The notes: generated by a model from the sequence alone, not told the origin. Shown: positions 11,601 to 23,799, counted from the stretch's first letter. The stretch: 64,000 nucleotides of DNA from Macrotis lagotis (GCF_037893015.1 NC_133660.1:167402363-167466362); one strand, 5' to 3'. Program-made: numbers and translations.

Positions 11601-12974
11601 GCTATTTTGTAGTTAAGAAATGAATTAATAACTATGTATTGATATACTGTATAAAAATTTTGCTAATTCTAACATAATTTATCAGCTTTTCCTTGTTTGA
11701 TTTTGGTGTGCTTTTAACTTTAGAATTTGTTCTTATTGAACTTTGTTCTTAGTGTCCATCTTTTAATTGGACAGATGAGCGAAAATGATACTGAGAAGTA
11801 TTCCATTTGGAAAATTCTTAGACAATTTTGATTTCTTAAAGTATATTTAGGATAAAAAAGTAAACCTAATTAGCACTTTATGAGTACTTTATATTCAGTT
11901 ATATAAACATTAAGTAACAGCAGTGACTTAAAGTAATAGATTTGTTTTCTAGATTTGTCATGTGATACAAAGTTATAATAGTATTTTTTTATCTGAAGGC
12001 TGTTTTTGGATGTGAACTTATATAGTCAATATATATATAGCAAGAATTTAGTGGCAGAAATTAAGACTGAGGGAGAATTATATAAATGAATACTTTTGTA
12101 TTTCTGGTGCATATCATTAGTGCTCAGCCCAGTTAGGTAATAGCTGGGGTCATGGAAACTATACTGCCTTTACCACAAACTCATCCTTCTGGTTCTATGC
12201 CTGTTATCTTATCCTTCTCAATTTTTTAATAGGTTTCAACTTTCTTTCTGAGTACTGTCATTGTCATTGTGTTCCTAATGATAGGTCTATGTATCCCCTA
12301 GCAAACCTAGTGCCTGGAATTGGTGCTTATATGGATCTTAATCAGTGTTTACTTTGGTGGAGACTACCTCCACCTCTTCTGTAGCTCCTTTAAACTCCTG
12401 ATTAAATCCCCCTCAACAATAGTGCCTTCCTTCTCTTTCCATTTTTGTCTTCCCTTAGACTGTGAGCTTCTTGAGGGCAGGGACTGTTCTATTTTCCTTT
12501 CTCTGTATTGCCAACACATAGCCCAGAGAATGGTACAAAGTAGACACTGAATCAGTGCCTGTTATGTGAGATCAAGTCAGCAGAGTGGACTGAAAGGGAT
12601 GTTGGACTTGGATCAAAGACTTGGAGACCTGGTGGAGTCACTTTATTTTGGGGGCTTGATTTCTGATCTGTCAGTGAGGAGGCATTGGACCATTCTCAGG
12701 ACCTTCCCAGTACCAATATTTGGTGTTTTCAGAATATGTTGAACAGCAGTGATTTGACAGCTGACCTGTCTAGCTGGGTTCATCAACCCAGTCCCCAAAG
12801 TGAAGGACCCACATCAGTTAACAGTCATGATAGCAAAATGACATAGTTCTTCATACTTTTTTCCTTCAACTTTTAAAAAATATTTCATTTTAGCATTATA
12901 CCAATATCCCATTATGAGACAAGCTGACTTTTTCTTTCATTTTGTCTTTTAAGGTCATCTTGCAATTGAAGTGA
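5551..12974 (+). CDS. COMMD8: COMM domain-containing protein 8, complete, five exons
   Basis: Joined exons 5551-5616, 7845-8000, 9476-9628, 11137-11292 and 12954-12974 give 183 codons plus TGA, the same length as human COMMD8 as I recall it. Every intron starts GT, ends AG and lies in phase 0. Residues 1-115 are the helical N-terminal region ([11 protein letters not shown], then DGICGLAYP and [15 protein letters not shown]). The COMM domain begins near QDFDWQLK (118-125, Trp122), runs through [16 protein letters not shown], and ends [21 protein letters not shown]. Family knowledge: COMMD8 is one of ten COMMD subunits of the Commander/CCC complex (with CCDC22 and CCDC93), which works in endosomal recycling and affects NF-kB and cullin-ligase control. 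The start lies in a CpG-rich region just downstream of a CACGTG box. It is convergent with GABRB1, as in other mammals. Nothing looks broken. Identification is very secure. Confidence 0.97.
5700..5853 (-). repeat. tRNA-headed SINE inside the COMMD8 CpG-rich region
   Basis: TTTTTGCAAGGCAATAGCGTT to CCACGACGCCACCTGGCTGCCCC. It keeps several CpGs, so it is fairly young or sits in hypomethylated DNA. Confidence 0.85.
6250..6335 (+). repeat. SINE fragment (3' half)
   Basis: CACACTTAATAATTACCTAACAGTGTGGCC to CCCCATTGCAAAAAAAAAA (quoted in parts); the 5' head is lost. Confidence 0.65.
6618..7573. repeat. Tandem duplication, two ~480-bp units with SINE at the junction
   Basis: Unit 1 (6618-7107) and unit 2 (7108-7573) each begin with a SINE 3' half (GCCTCAGAC...GCAAAAA) and then share CTCCTAGTAAGTAAAAA, TAAAATAGGTGTATGT, AAATAAAGAAT, TTTGGAATGTAAGG, GTTTGGAATACAAGG and CCTGAAATGGTTTTATTGG. 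They differ by scattered changes and by the length of a central (CA/TA)n run. It lies in COMMD8 intron 1. Confidence 0.88.
6819..6880. repeat. CA/TA microsatellite
   Basis: ACACACACACACATATATATACACAC and ACATATACATATATAC runs, in unit 1 of the tandem duplication. Confidence 0.85.
7845..8000 (+). CDS. COMMD8: COMMD8 coding exon 2
   Basis: 52 codons between acceptor TTTTCTCTACAG and donor GTAATAGC. It begins [17 protein letters not shown] and contains the aromatic [15 protein letters not shown] helix. It follows a long pyrimidine tract. Confidence 0.96.
8733..8830 (+). repeat. L2-like LINE 3' end
   Basis: CTAGATTGGAAGCTCCTTAA GGGTGGAGAG, then a decayed cancelled-A tail region; this matches the L2 3' block GTAAGCTCC...GAGGGCAGGGAC. 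Confidence 0.5.
9065..9225 (-). repeat. MIR-like SINE
   Basis: CATTTTATAGATGAGGAAGT, CAAGAGCACACAAGATACTA and TTCAGGTCCTCTGATTATAA in reverse MIR order. Confidence 0.5.
9476..9628 (+). CDS. COMMD8: COMMD8 coding exon 3
   Basis: 51 codons between acceptor ATTTCAAAG and donor GTAAGATT. It begins [13 protein letters not shown], contains [12 protein letters not shown] and ends LQDFDWQLK, the entry into the COMM domain. The acceptor has a weak polypyrimidine tract, but frame and homology leave no doubt. Confidence 0.95.
9629..11136 (+). other. COMMD8: COMMD8 intron 3
   Basis: GTAAGA...AAATAG. About 10030-10640 resembles decayed L2 sequence, including the CTTCCCTGTCCTCCTATAGTAC-like 3' section. 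10640-10960 is unassigned. Confidence 0.85.
11137..11292 (+). CDS. COMMD8: COMMD8 coding exon 4 (COMM domain)
   Basis: 52 codons between acceptor TTTTAAATAG and donor GTATTGTC. It begins [16 protein letters not shown] and holds the beta-strand core of the COMM domain ([23 protein letters not shown]), ending SLEAANK. Confidence 0.96.
11471..11560 (+). repeat. Truncated tRNA-headed SINE
   Basis: GGGGCAACCCTAGAGTCAGG, GAGTTCAAATGCGGCCTCAG and AACCCCATTGCCTTGCAAAA, with an internal loss of the head and of part of the core. Confidence 0.7.
12455..12555 (+). repeat. L2-like LINE 3' end
   Basis: TTAGACTGTGAGCTTCTTGA GGGCAGGGACTG, then GCCCAGAGAATGGTACAAAG TAGACACTGAAT, the L2 terminal block. Confidence 0.6.
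12954..12974 (+). CDS. COMMD8: COMMD8 coding exon 5 (last six codons and stop)
   Basis: A tiny terminal coding piece, VILQLK then TGA, after acceptor TTTGTCTTTTAAG. It matches the known VxLQLK C-terminus of COMMD8. The 3' UTR follows. Candidate poly(A) hexamers occur further on (ATTAAA near 14121, AATAAA near 15416), but I cannot tell which is used. Confidence 0.93.
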   Translation, partial: VILQLK

Positions 12975-14985
12975 CTGGAAATGATGGATGATAGAGACAT
13001 CGACCTCTTACTATTACAACAGAGATGGCAGCAAGAGGGGAGTGTGCTCAGAGAACCAGGGGATATACTGTTATAGTATACTGACCTAAGCAAGCAACAG
13101 TAATCTGACATTAGAAAGATGGAAGTATTTATTTGGTTAGGAAAAACTACTATGGTTGATGAGAAAAGCATAAAAAAAGTTAAAGATTATAATACTGTTT
13201 TATATTTTTTTAAAATTTGTTTTATGTATTATTTTGTAGAGAAATCTTCAGAAACATGTCTGTTTAGAAAAATACCCTGTTTTATGTATACTAAATACAT
13301 CAAGTTAACATAAGCATTCCAAGTACAAATTGTACCATTTTTTAAAAAAAAGTTTATAAGTACTAGTACCATAATGATGGGATTAATAATTTTAAATGTT
13401 TAGATCTAATTTTAAAACTATGTAATACTCCTCCTGAATATATTTATATCTCTATACACATATATCCAAACACATTATATATCTGTACACATGTAAATGA
13501 CTATACAGATATACAATTTATGAATTATTTTATAAATATTTCAGAAACAAATTTATGTCATCTAGTACTTAATGACTATTAGTCACAAACTAAACCTAGA
13601 GAAGAAAGGAATCTTAGCTGAACAAGATTCTCTTCCACAATGTATTTGACAAGGGAATATTAAGCTTTTGTTTGAGGACTCTAGTGAAAGGGATTCTCTG
13701 ACTCCTGAGATGGTCCATTACCCTTTTGATTGTCCTAATTGTTTGGAAATCCTATTCACTGACTTGAAATCTATCTTTATGACATCTCCCATTAATTTCT
13801 GATGTCTTACTGTAACTAAGAAGTGGACCTTTTAAAAGATAGTAGTTTCTTTCTGAAATTGTAGGGCTCAGAACTGAACACAGTATTCCAGACGTGGCCA
13901 GAGATGTCTTGGTTACTGTGGCACAGTCACCTTTTCCTCTCTGCTTCTCAGTGACATATGGGAGGACAGATTGACCTTTTGGCTGCCATTTACCACTTGA
14001 TTCATGTAGAATTTGCTTTGGTCCCTAGATTTTTTTCAGACTAGTTGCTCTGTAAACATTGTTTCCCTGCTTTGTATTTGTGGAGATTACTTTTTTGAAC
14101 ATAAGTGTAAGTCTGTCTAATTAAATTCATCCCTGTAGTCTAAGCTGACTAGCATCTGGATATCAACTTTGTCATCAGACATGCTGGTCATCTCCCTCAG
14201 ATTTTTATTAAATCAACTGCTTGGATGAACATGTATTTATTTTCAGGCTTCTTATATTTGACTCATTTTCCCACATTCTGTAGTCCAGCCTCATTATTAT
14301 CCTTACACATTTCATCCATGGGTTCATGCATGGGTTGTCTGGCCTAGAGATGAATTCCCTTCTTGCCTCTACCAGTTTTTCCTTCTAAATTCATGTCAGC
14401 TCTTCTACCTGAGGGTTTCTGATAGCCTTGACTGTTGCTGAGCAATGCTGACTTTGCCTTGCATTTATTTTGTATATATTTATATGTGTACATATTGTGA
14501 ATATTCCTTGATAGAATATAAACTTCTAAAGGGCAGGGGCTATTTTATTTGTGTCTTTTTATCCCTGTTGTCCAGTATATTACCAGTCAAACTCATAGGT
14601 GCTTTTAAAAGTAATAATAAGGATGATTATAGCTAGCATTTATAGTATACCTTCTATGGGCTAGGCCTTCTGGTAAGAGCACTTTACAGATGTTATCTCA
14701 TTTACCCTTACAACCACCCTGTTCTGTAAGGTGTTATTATTATCTCCATTTTACAGTTAGGGAAACTGAGGTAGATAGCAGTTAAGGGACTTGCCTAGGA
14801 TCACACAGCTAGTAAGTGTCTGAGGATTTGAATTCAGGTTTATAGATTATATAGCTAGAAGGGACCTTAGAGGCCCAGTAAATTAACTCCCATCATGTTT
14901 TAGTTGAGTCACTCAGGTGAAGAGATAAATTGCTCCAAGTCACGATGATAAGTGGTAGATGGCATACTTCTCACTGCACCTCATT
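12975..14985. repeat. COMMD8 downstream region with L3/CR1-like, L2-like and MIR-like pieces
   Basis: The first kilobase is AT-rich and may contain the COMMD8 3' UTR. About 13720-14250 follows L3/CR1 text (AACTGAACACAGTATTCCAG, TTTTTTGAACATAAGTGTAA, GTCATCAGACATGCTGGTCA). 14495-14600 is an L2-like end. 14620-14845 is a - strand MIR/MON1-like SINE (CTCCATTTTACAGTTAGGGA, GATCACACAGCTAGTAAGTG). Confidence 0.55.
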
Positions 14986-15084
14986 GTTTTTCCCTACAGA
15001 CAGGAGGCCACATATGTGCCAAATGAAATCAAATAGGAGTTCTATTGGGAAAGTTCATTAAACTCAAATGAAGATAATATTTTA

Positions 15085-15847
15085 AGGTATCTTTTTGGTG
15101 TGAACACCTGGGGTTTGTAGCTCTCTAATCTTAAAATCCCCTGGTACAATCCTGCAGCAGAATCTAGACAATTTTGCTACTTTCTCAGCCTTATGTTTAA
15201 GTGGGTGGTGGTGGGTAGTAGAAAGAACATCAGTCCTGGATTCATGGGACCTGGATCTAACCCTGCATGATTCTTCCTCTCTGGGGAACCTCAGGCTCTT
15301 TCATATCTCTGAGCTTCCCATATCCTCATTAACAAAATGAGGGAGTGGGACTAGCTGTCCCCTGCCAGCTCTTATTGTCATAAATGTATGTCATCTTAGG
15401 CATGGTCTGACTAAGAATAAAAGGATTTAGTGTCTGTGCTGTTTGGAGGACAGGAATGATGTATTTTAATTTTTGGCAAGATGAATATGTGCTTTGTTAG
15501 TTTTCATGTTTCAGCAAACAATTTTGGACAGGGATCATAAAAATCAACCAATAAAAGTTGTAATCTCTTAAAACAGCATGGATAGCTAAATAAGAATGTA
15601 ATTTTATTTTGTATTGCTTTAGCAGTTTATAATGTACTTTTCTATTCAGCACAGTGAATTTTTTTTTTTTTTTTTTAGGTAAAAGAGGTCATTCTTTGCC
15701 TCATTTCTTACCTAGTCTGAATCACTGAATGGACATTACTTCATTACTCTCTTTTATAATTGCCTAGATTCTACTGCTGGATTGTACCAGGGGATTTTAA
15801 GATAAGAGAGCTACAAACCCCAGGTGTTCACACCAAAAAGATACCTC
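15085..15847. repeat. Long inverted repeat (arms ~88 bp, spacer ~590 bp)
   Basis: 15085-15173 (AGGTATCTTTTTGGTGTGAA...) is nearly the reverse complement of 15760-15847 (...TTCACACCAAAAAGATACCT). The arms share GAACACCTGGGGTTTGTAGC and AAAATCCCCTGGTACAATCC. The spacer contains a + strand MIR-like SINE (about 15195-15390) and a T-run (15659-15678). It could be a non-autonomous DNA transposon with long TIRs, or two inverted copies of one repeat. No convincing target duplication seen. Confidence 0.75.
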
Positions 15848-15849
15848 GA

Positions 15850-16095
15850 AATGGACATTAACTCAGTCAAGCTGAGACCTGGGCTTAAAAAAGGCTAAGG
15901 TCTCCTGCTGTATCTGGGGCCTTCTCCAGCCATCCTGATCCATATTTTGCTCCTGGACCCCAATGCTTTGGAAGCGAAAATGGGACTGGTGACTTTACCA
16001 CAGCCCTCACACTTAAATCTGATTCACTTATAAGTCATGGTATCACCTCCATGATTCATGCTCTTCAAGAACAAGGGACAACAACTACAACACCT
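15850..16095 (+). repeat. Mar1-like SINE
   Basis: TATCTGGGGCCTTCTCCAGC CATCCTGATCC, GACTGGTGACTTTACCACAG, GTCATGGTATCACCTCC and CAAGAACAAGGGACAACAAC in family order. Confidence 0.65.
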
Positions 16096-16744
16096 TACCA
16101 TGTTGCCTTCTACATTGTTAAATTTGTATAGTGCTTTATAATGTAAAAAATTGTTTTTATATATAAACATTTATTAACATATCCATATAATAGCTCTGTG
16201 ATTTAGGTATGGCAGTTATTCCAATTTTATAGATAAGGAATGGTCATTTGATTAGAACTCAGCACAGTGTTCCAGGTTAGGACAGATTGTGCTTCAAATT
16301 CTGTTTTATAAATTATGAGAATACAGTGTCTTTTGCTATTGAGGCAGTGTTGGATTTTCATGCCAGCCTCTCTAAAGCTATTTTCATCCATAATGTAACT
16401 TAACTATAATATTAGTAGTACTAACTTGAGTTCTGCTCCTGAGAGAAGGTCATTTGGTATAGGAGTGAGAGTGAGATAATATAACTTTCTTTTCTTTTCC
16501 TATTGTAAAACTGCATCAAAATTTTTGAATTGAAGTTTATCTTTTTTTTCCATATTCCTTTTGACCTCCCAACTCCTTGTGCCACTCTCCCCTGGCATCT
16601 AGGGCTTCTCAGCTTTCCTGAGCTCTGTAGTCCAGAACACTTGCTCTGAGAGGTAGGACATGTTAAAGTGTCTTCTGCCCTTGTGAAATAATAAGCTATT
16701 AGAGCTGGAAGTGACCTTAGAGGTCATCAAGTGAAAATCTTTAT

Positions 16745-16894
16745 TTTTTAGGGTTTTTTTGCAAGGCAAATGGGGTTAAGTGGCTTGCCCAAGGCCACAC
16801 AGCTAGGTACTTATTAAGTGTCTGAGATCGGATTTGAACTTAGGTACTCCTGACTCCAGGGCTGGTGTTCTATCCATTGGGCCACCTAGGTGCC
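16745..16894 (-). repeat. tRNA-headed marsupial SINE (first of two in tandem)
   Basis: TTTTTTTGCAAGGCAAATGG to GGGCCACCTAGGTGCC. A second copy in the same orientation follows within 30 bases. Confidence 0.85.
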
Positions 16895-16919
16895 TCAAAT
16901 CCATCTTTTTTTTTTATTT

Positions 16920-17070
16920 TATTTTTTTAGATTTTTCAAGGCAATGGGGTTAAGTGGCTTGGCCAAGGCCACACAGCTAGGTAATTATTAAGTGTCTGAG
17001 GCCAGATTTGAACCCAGGTACTCCTGACTCCAAGGCCGGTGCTCTATTCACTGCTCCACCTAGCCGCCCC
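16920..17070 (-). repeat. tRNA-headed marsupial SINE (second of two)
   Basis: TTTTTCAAGGCAATGGGGTT to CTGCTCCACCTAGCCGCCCC. The short repeat CAAATCC lies on both sides (16896 and 17071), fitting insertion beside the first copy. Confidence 0.85.
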
Positions 17071-17739
17071 CAAATCCTTCATTTTATAAAGAAAATGATC
17101 TACATAAAGATCTACATAAAATCCAACAGTATGGTGAGAAGAATTCATGATGTGAATGGGGTCAACAGATACTTTGGTTCAAACCCCACCTCTCACACTC
17201 CCAGCAACCAAATTTGTTTTCTCATTCGTGTGAAGAAAAACAACTTTGAAAGCTGTGATCAAAGCAGTCGATGGTGCTTCCAAACTGCTGATGAAGTAGG
17301 GTTCATCACCACCTCTTGACATGAGGTTAATGGACTCAAGATGGAAAAAAACAGGTCTTCATTCTCAGATCTAACCAATGTGTTTTGCTAGACAAAGCAT
17401 ACTTGTTACAAGGGGAGGTAGGGATGGCATGTTAGTGGGTAGTGATATATCTGGGATAAAGCAAAATAGGATCATAGGTCTAATGCTCAAAGGGACCTTG
17501 GAGGACATCTAGTTCCCATTCTTCCTCCCCATCATCTTACAGATAAGGAAATAGTTCCTTGCCCAAGGTGATCCCAGGAACCCAAGGACTGACTCCAGAA
17601 TCAAGGCATTGTTTAGTCCTTAACAGTAATTAAAACAAAGGGCATAAGAGGGCACTACTTTTCTTTATCCTGTTTCATTTGGAATAAATCTTATTTACAT
17701 TAAATTTACATTAATTCAGTTTTACACTTTATATAAAGG

Positions 17740-17980
17740 CAACTGAGTGATGAACTATGTGGCATTCTGGGCCTGTGGTCAGGAAATCCTGAGTTCAGTT
17801 CAGCTTCAGATACTAGCAGCGTGACCCTGGGTAAGTCAGGTATTAACATCTGACTGCCTGTTTCCTCAACTATTAAATAGGAATAAAACTACCTGCCTTT
17901 CAGGGTTGTGAGAATTAGATGGGATATTTATTAAGTTCTTAGCACTGAGTCTAACAGATAGTAGGCACTTAAATTCTTGT
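17740..17980 (+). repeat. MIR/MON1-like SINE
   Basis: GCAACTGAGTGATGAACTAT, GCGTGACCCTGGGTAAGTCA, GTTTCCTCAACTATTAAATAG and GATAGTAGGCACTTAAATTC are in order, each decayed. Confidence 0.6.
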
Positions 17981-19589
17981 TTTATTCTTTCCATCTTACA
18001 GAGACCTCTTGTTCTTTTGTGTACTGAAGTTTTTATTGATAATTAAGTTTGTAATAATTTTTTTGAAGGATCCTGATTTTTTAAAAAAAGACAGTAACAT
18101 GAGGAAATGAAAAATTAGCCTCCGAGTTACTGTGACAAAGGGATAATGTAAACACTCGATGACTATTTGCTCCAGTGATTGAGATCTTTCCTCTAGGATT
18201 TAGTAGATGTTCTTCAAAGGTTACTCCCACTGAAATTTAATGACAATGGCCAGACAGTCTGTCACTACACTTACTGGATGGACCTTTTAATGTTCTGAAC
18301 TTCAGCAAAGTCCTTGAGAACTTCACACTATGATGAAGCACTAGAGCAGGACTGAATTGCAATCCACTTAAAATTCAGATAGACTTTTTGTTTTCATTGA
18401 CAGCCCTCAAATTCCTTTTCAATCCACTATTATCTTATTTTCTTTGCTTTCAGACAGCTTTAACAACTTCCTGAGCAGGGAGTCTATAAAATCATGACAC
18501 CTTTCTCTAATACTGTCCTAATTTTCTCAGTTTTTTGCTGAGGTTCTGAGGCCAGTGTCAAAGTAGTTATTACTTCCTCTTTCCCCACAACATAGCAGGC
18601 ACACGGATCTTCTAAAATGTGACATTTCATGGTACTTGTAAAGAAATTTTAAGAGTTAGACAAGGAATTTTCGTCTCAGAATTCTGTTATAAACTCAAAC
18701 CCACTAACTTTAGCCTGCAGTTTCCTTTCTGATGGTTGATCATTTATGAACTTATAAACAAGGCAGGTGGAATAAGAAGGGAATGATGAAGAAGAGGATG
18801 AAAAATGGTTATGTAAGGTAAGGAGGTACTAAAAGGAGAGGGAAAAAAGAACACATGAGTCCATAGCACTAGATATTCAGAAGTAATCCCTATATGGAGA
18901 CTCAAAAGTCAAATAATCCCACTGTCCAGCATCCTTTTAGCATTTATGAACCTATAATGTGGAACTTAATGATGTGGTTCGGAATTTTTTGTCCCTGGTC
19001 ATTTCAACATGATTGTTTTCTTCTTTAGGGCAGGAACCATTTTTGATAAACACCTTGATTGCTTCCTCTGTTCTATGCATAATGTCATACTCTGGGGTTC
19101 CATACTGGATAAATTAATGAAATGATGACTTTTATATTAGATGGAAGATTTGTCAATTCCAATATGAAGGTGTGTTTTTTCCTTCTCCAGTGAGAATACC
19201 AGCTTTAATTCCATTTAAAAAAATTGTCTTGGACCTTTAAATTCATATAGAATTTAGAACCCCCAGTAAGAAAACCTTCTAATGCAGATTACCAATCTTT
19301 GTGCAAATCATTGTCTTTCAGAAGGGCTTAAGTAAAATATATAAAATTTTCCCCCCACTTCATTTCACTTTAAAACTCAGTAATCACTCCCTTTAGTAGT
19401 TGTGATTTGTTCTTTATAAAACTCATTTTTTTTACTTAGTACATTTGCTTGCAACTAACAGACATTTGTCATGACACCAGAATTCATCTGCTGAGTGAAG
19501 CATAGATGTATCTCCACAACTGTGATTACTGGCCACCCTGATGAGCTATTTTTTTTGAACGACAAATGAGCTCACACCTTTTGTATGTT
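17981..19589. other. Unassigned intergenic DNA
   Basis: AT-rich sequence between COMMD8 and the putative GABRB1 3' end. No coding frame, RNA gene or clear repeat seen on either strand. Confidence 0.5.
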
Positions 19590-22500
19590 CATCATTTTAT
19601 TATCAACACATTTTTTGAAGGTGGGGAGCAGTGCGTGGGCAAGGAGCAAAGAGGGAGAAGGTGGTGTGGTTAGAATCAGGAGACTGAATGATAAACAGGT
19701 CAACCTCTGATACTCATATTTACAGTAGAATGTGAACAAGTTGGATAAATGGACACATCAGTTTTGCACATCATTTTGAGTACAAGACAATTCCATTGAC
19801 TTTTTAAAATTTTTTTTCTCTTTTATAATATATAAACGTAAGCATGTTCTAAAGGAAAATCCAGATGCTTAGAAAGTTTGTGGCTTGAGATTTAGAAAAG
19901 CCAAGGTGAAAGTAGAGCAGAACTAAGTTTCTGGAAAATATGCTGGTATCTTTAGTTTTCCAATTGGAGAATGGAAAGAATTATTTGCAAATAAAAGGGT
20001 TTGCTTTGTCTCACATTTTAAAACAGAAGTTCACAAATGATCAATTCATATTTCTACAACTGCTTAAAGACAACAGACTATAAAAAGATTCCTGAAAGCT
20101 TGCATGTTTTCAACTGCAGTACAAAGTAAGCTTTTCAAATGTAAGCATTTTTTTAAAAAATAAAAAAAATGTTTTTTTGTGTTCTCAGGATAAACAAGCT
20201 AACATGAAGTTTACATATTTACAGCAAATTCTACATTTCTGAAGCTGCACAAAGAGTTTGGGAAATAGCGCTGATGGTTTTGACACTAGTCTTCAGAAGT
20301 TTTCTTTTCAATCATTTACTGCAGCATATATCATCTTGTGATAGGAAAGCAAAGAAAACAACAGCTTACACTAGGGCAAAGCCACGAGACCAGGGAAGGA
20401 AATGTTGACTGAACTACAGTTCTGTGACTGCTAAAATAGCTCTATGTCCTCAAGTCAATCAAACGAGCATTTCTTGTGTCCATACCTGATATATGTCAGG
20501 ATGGTTGTAATTTGAAAAAGACACAAAGTTGAATGAATGCTAAGGAAGGAAAAAGGTCATAAGGACCAAAGGGGGCCAAGAATCAGAGGCCATTTAACAG
20601 TTTCTGGTTCCTTGATTCACTGCACTTGAGGGAAACCTACATCTTAGAATAATTGTATAAATCACAGTCTATAGGTTTTCATGGATATTATGCACAGAGA
20701 GCCTTGGAGACAATGAAGGAATCAAAAGATACGGACTTTCAAGCATATAAGAAGGAATGACTATTTTAACGAAATCCCTAACAAAAGGGTACAAGAAAGC
20801 ACACACTGTATGAAAGTCTGATTTCATGTGTAAAAAGCATCTACAGAGATTCACAAATTTCATTGGACAGGACAGCAGTTGGAATCAGAAAATGCAGCAT
20901 ATACCATACAAAATAGAAAAATTGAATTATAAAATTAAGTAGTCAACCTGCCCATCCTTGGCATTTGTTCAACCAGTTCCATTTCATAAAAATTTCCCCA
21001 TGTGTTCAGAAATACTCATTTTGTATTATTTTAACCATTTTTTTGCAGTATGACTGGTGTATAAAAAGTATTACTGCAACAATCTTGCTTTTGTAACAAA
21101 GCAAATGTATATGTCAAAAGAGCATTTGTAAAATATTGCAATTTATGTGTCTTTAATTAAACAAATAGGTTCTTCCTGCTGAAAAAATAAACAGATAAAA
21201 GGAGTATTTTATTTACAAAGAGCCATGTTAATACCAATCATGTCATCAATCTTCTAATAGAGTGTGTGATATATTAAAATTCATGATTAAGAATTAGCTC
21301 TTCAGGAATGGGCTTTCTTGGCTGCTAAGAGGGTACTTTGAATTGTTCAGCAAACTGATTAGTTGATTTTAAAACACTACAGGGAATCAAAATATCTAAC
21401 ATCCTAGAAATATTTGGTGAGCTTAGCAGAAATGGAATGTTTTCTGAGAGTTGAGCTATAACAAGGAATAATTGGGAACTTTGCTCAAGGGCACTAGAAT
21501 TTGGAGGATTTTCACAGCACTTGTTCTCTTTTGGAAGAGTACAATGTGACTTGGCTCTCTTCCTACTCCAAAGGACAAGATCTAAGATCCCTTCCCATTC
21601 CCACCAGGCCTCCTTACTTTAACTGAATTCATCTTTTCTTTGTGCATTTTGTGATGCTTTCCCTTTACATAAAATTTACAAGTTATGACTATGTCTAAGA
21701 TTCGTTCTAGAAGGGTGGCACCTACTTTAGAAAAAAAAAACTCAGTTCTTTAGAACAAGACACCATTTTAATGAAGGACAATAGTCTTCACAGGGAGGTT
21801 GATATGAGAAATTTTATTTACTTGTAGGTGTTGGATGAATCTCCAAAGGTACTTCCCCTATTGTTAGGTAAGGCTCCAGAGGCATATTTCATTTCCAGAA
21901 AGATACTTTGATATCTAGTTTAATTAATTAAGAAAATAGGTTTACCCTACCTTCATAAAATTGATAGACTGCTTTATAAAATTCTATCACCTTAGGTTAT
22001 GTCTAATCAGACTGGGACAGGGAAAGAACTAAAATATTGTGGGTTCAATATAGGTAACTGCAATAGAAATTTTCATTTCATCTTTACTCCTACCACAATA
22101 CACATTACCTGTCCATTAGCAACAGGTTTTTTTCTTTAAATGGGAAAAAGTAATTGCCTAAATTTGCCATTTCACTTTGCCACTGAGCCTTAAACACTAG
22201 ACTTCACATTGGGTTTTAGCCTTCTATCATGACACCTCCAAATTCTACCTAGTCATCCAAAAGTGAAGAATATGTTTCATTCATTACAAAAATGTTCAGA
22301 AAACCTTGACTTTTTAAATATTTGATATTTGGTCACAAAAAGACTTATTTTTGTAATAATTGTTTCATGATGGTGTTGAGCAGTTGGATTGTTTGTAAAT
22401 AATATGAATTCTCTAGAAAAGAACAAATCATGTAACATAATTACAGTAAATGTGTGTTTGTGTGCATATGTGACTGAGAATAGTAGAATAATCTCACTGA

Positions 22501-22686
22501 ATTAAATGAATACTAAGGTTTCCAAATCTGAACAATCACATGTACGTAATTCTATTCTCCAATGAGTTTAGAGAAAATGAACAAAGGGACTTATTCAGAG
22601 GGCTTTAGGGATATTGCTGCAGTTTATTAATAGATGATTCCAGCTGCATCCAGATACAAGAAGCAAGTTAAAATGAGTTCATTTGG

Positions 22687-22822
22687 GGGGCAGCTAGGTG
22701 GCACAATGATTAGAACATTGGCCCTGGAGTTAGGAGGATTTGCATTCAAATTTAACCTCAGACACCTAGCTGTGTGGCCTTGGACAAGTCACTCAATCTC
22801 ATTGTCTTGCAAAAAAAAAACC
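22687..22822 (+). repeat. tRNA-headed marsupial SINE with target duplication
   Basis: GGGGCAGCTAGGTGGCACAA to CATTGTCTTGCAAAAAAAAA, with ATGAGTTCATTTG at 22673-22685 and 22832-22844. Confidence 0.88.
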
Positions 22823-23799
22823 CTAAGAAAGATGAGTTCATTTGATTAGGCTATTGGAAAAGGGAGCGTACATTGTACTTAGAAAGATTTTAGGTGGGGA
22901 ATAACAGAAATAATTGAAAATATGATCATCTAACAGAAATAAGTATATGACTTATTATCCTAAGGTAAATCATTAAAGAGTACAATTATTTTAAAATATG
23001 AATAATTTATGTGAAAAGAAAATAGATTATAATTAAGGGGCACAAGAAAAATAATTTTTATCATAGGGTTTCTAGATGAAATGTTAGGAGTGACCAATTG
23101 TATAAAGGACCAAATAGCCCCTTGGATAGTTTTTCAGATTTCACAATTAGCACAGGAAATTCCCTGATGTGATCCTGTTATGATTTGTACTTGGGTCACT
23201 TTAGTGCTTCTTGCCATGCATTACTCGGTTCAATCACAGGTAGTCTATGAAAAGGGACTTTGGGAATAAAATTAAACAAGGGGGAAAGTAAAAACAAAAT
23301 TCATGTAAGAATAATATAGTATCTTAGATTATCAGCTGTTAGGGCTTCCACAGGGAAGTCTGGTAAATTCTTTGCATTTTTGCCAACCATGGCAATTGAT
23401 TAGAAAGCCACCTCTGATATTCCAACAAAGGGCAATCTTCAACCATCACACTAACCTTTTTCTTGCCCTTCAAAAGAGTAATTGTAAGTATATTCTGGGA
23501 CAGCCATTTCTCATTTATGCAAGCAGAAGTTGTAGACAGTCAACATTTATAGATCATTATAGGATACAGATTAGAAGATAGGGCCTTTTCCTGAAGTTCC
23601 TTCTAGCTCTGAATCATAAACCCTTAAAGAGTTTAGACTGAATCATTGCCAAATTGCAATCTTTTTATTCTTTTCTACTGTTTCTTTATCACACACTCAT
23701 GAGGGACTGTTTCCAACTTGGGATCTTTATTCTTCCTTTCAGACCCCAAGAGGATATCACTTCCTACCCTACTGAGAAAATTAGGGCTATTTCTCATGA

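Larger units (their letters stand above)
11293..12953 (+). other. COMMD8: COMMD8 intron 4
   Basis: GTATTG...TTTAAG. It contains a truncated + strand SINE (11471-11560) and an L2-like 3' end (about 12455-12550). No other structure seen. Confidence 0.85.

Noticed and set aside
17008-17319. 103-codon + strand frame
   Set aside because: It starts in the reversed head of a SINE and runs into unrelated DNA; no homology.
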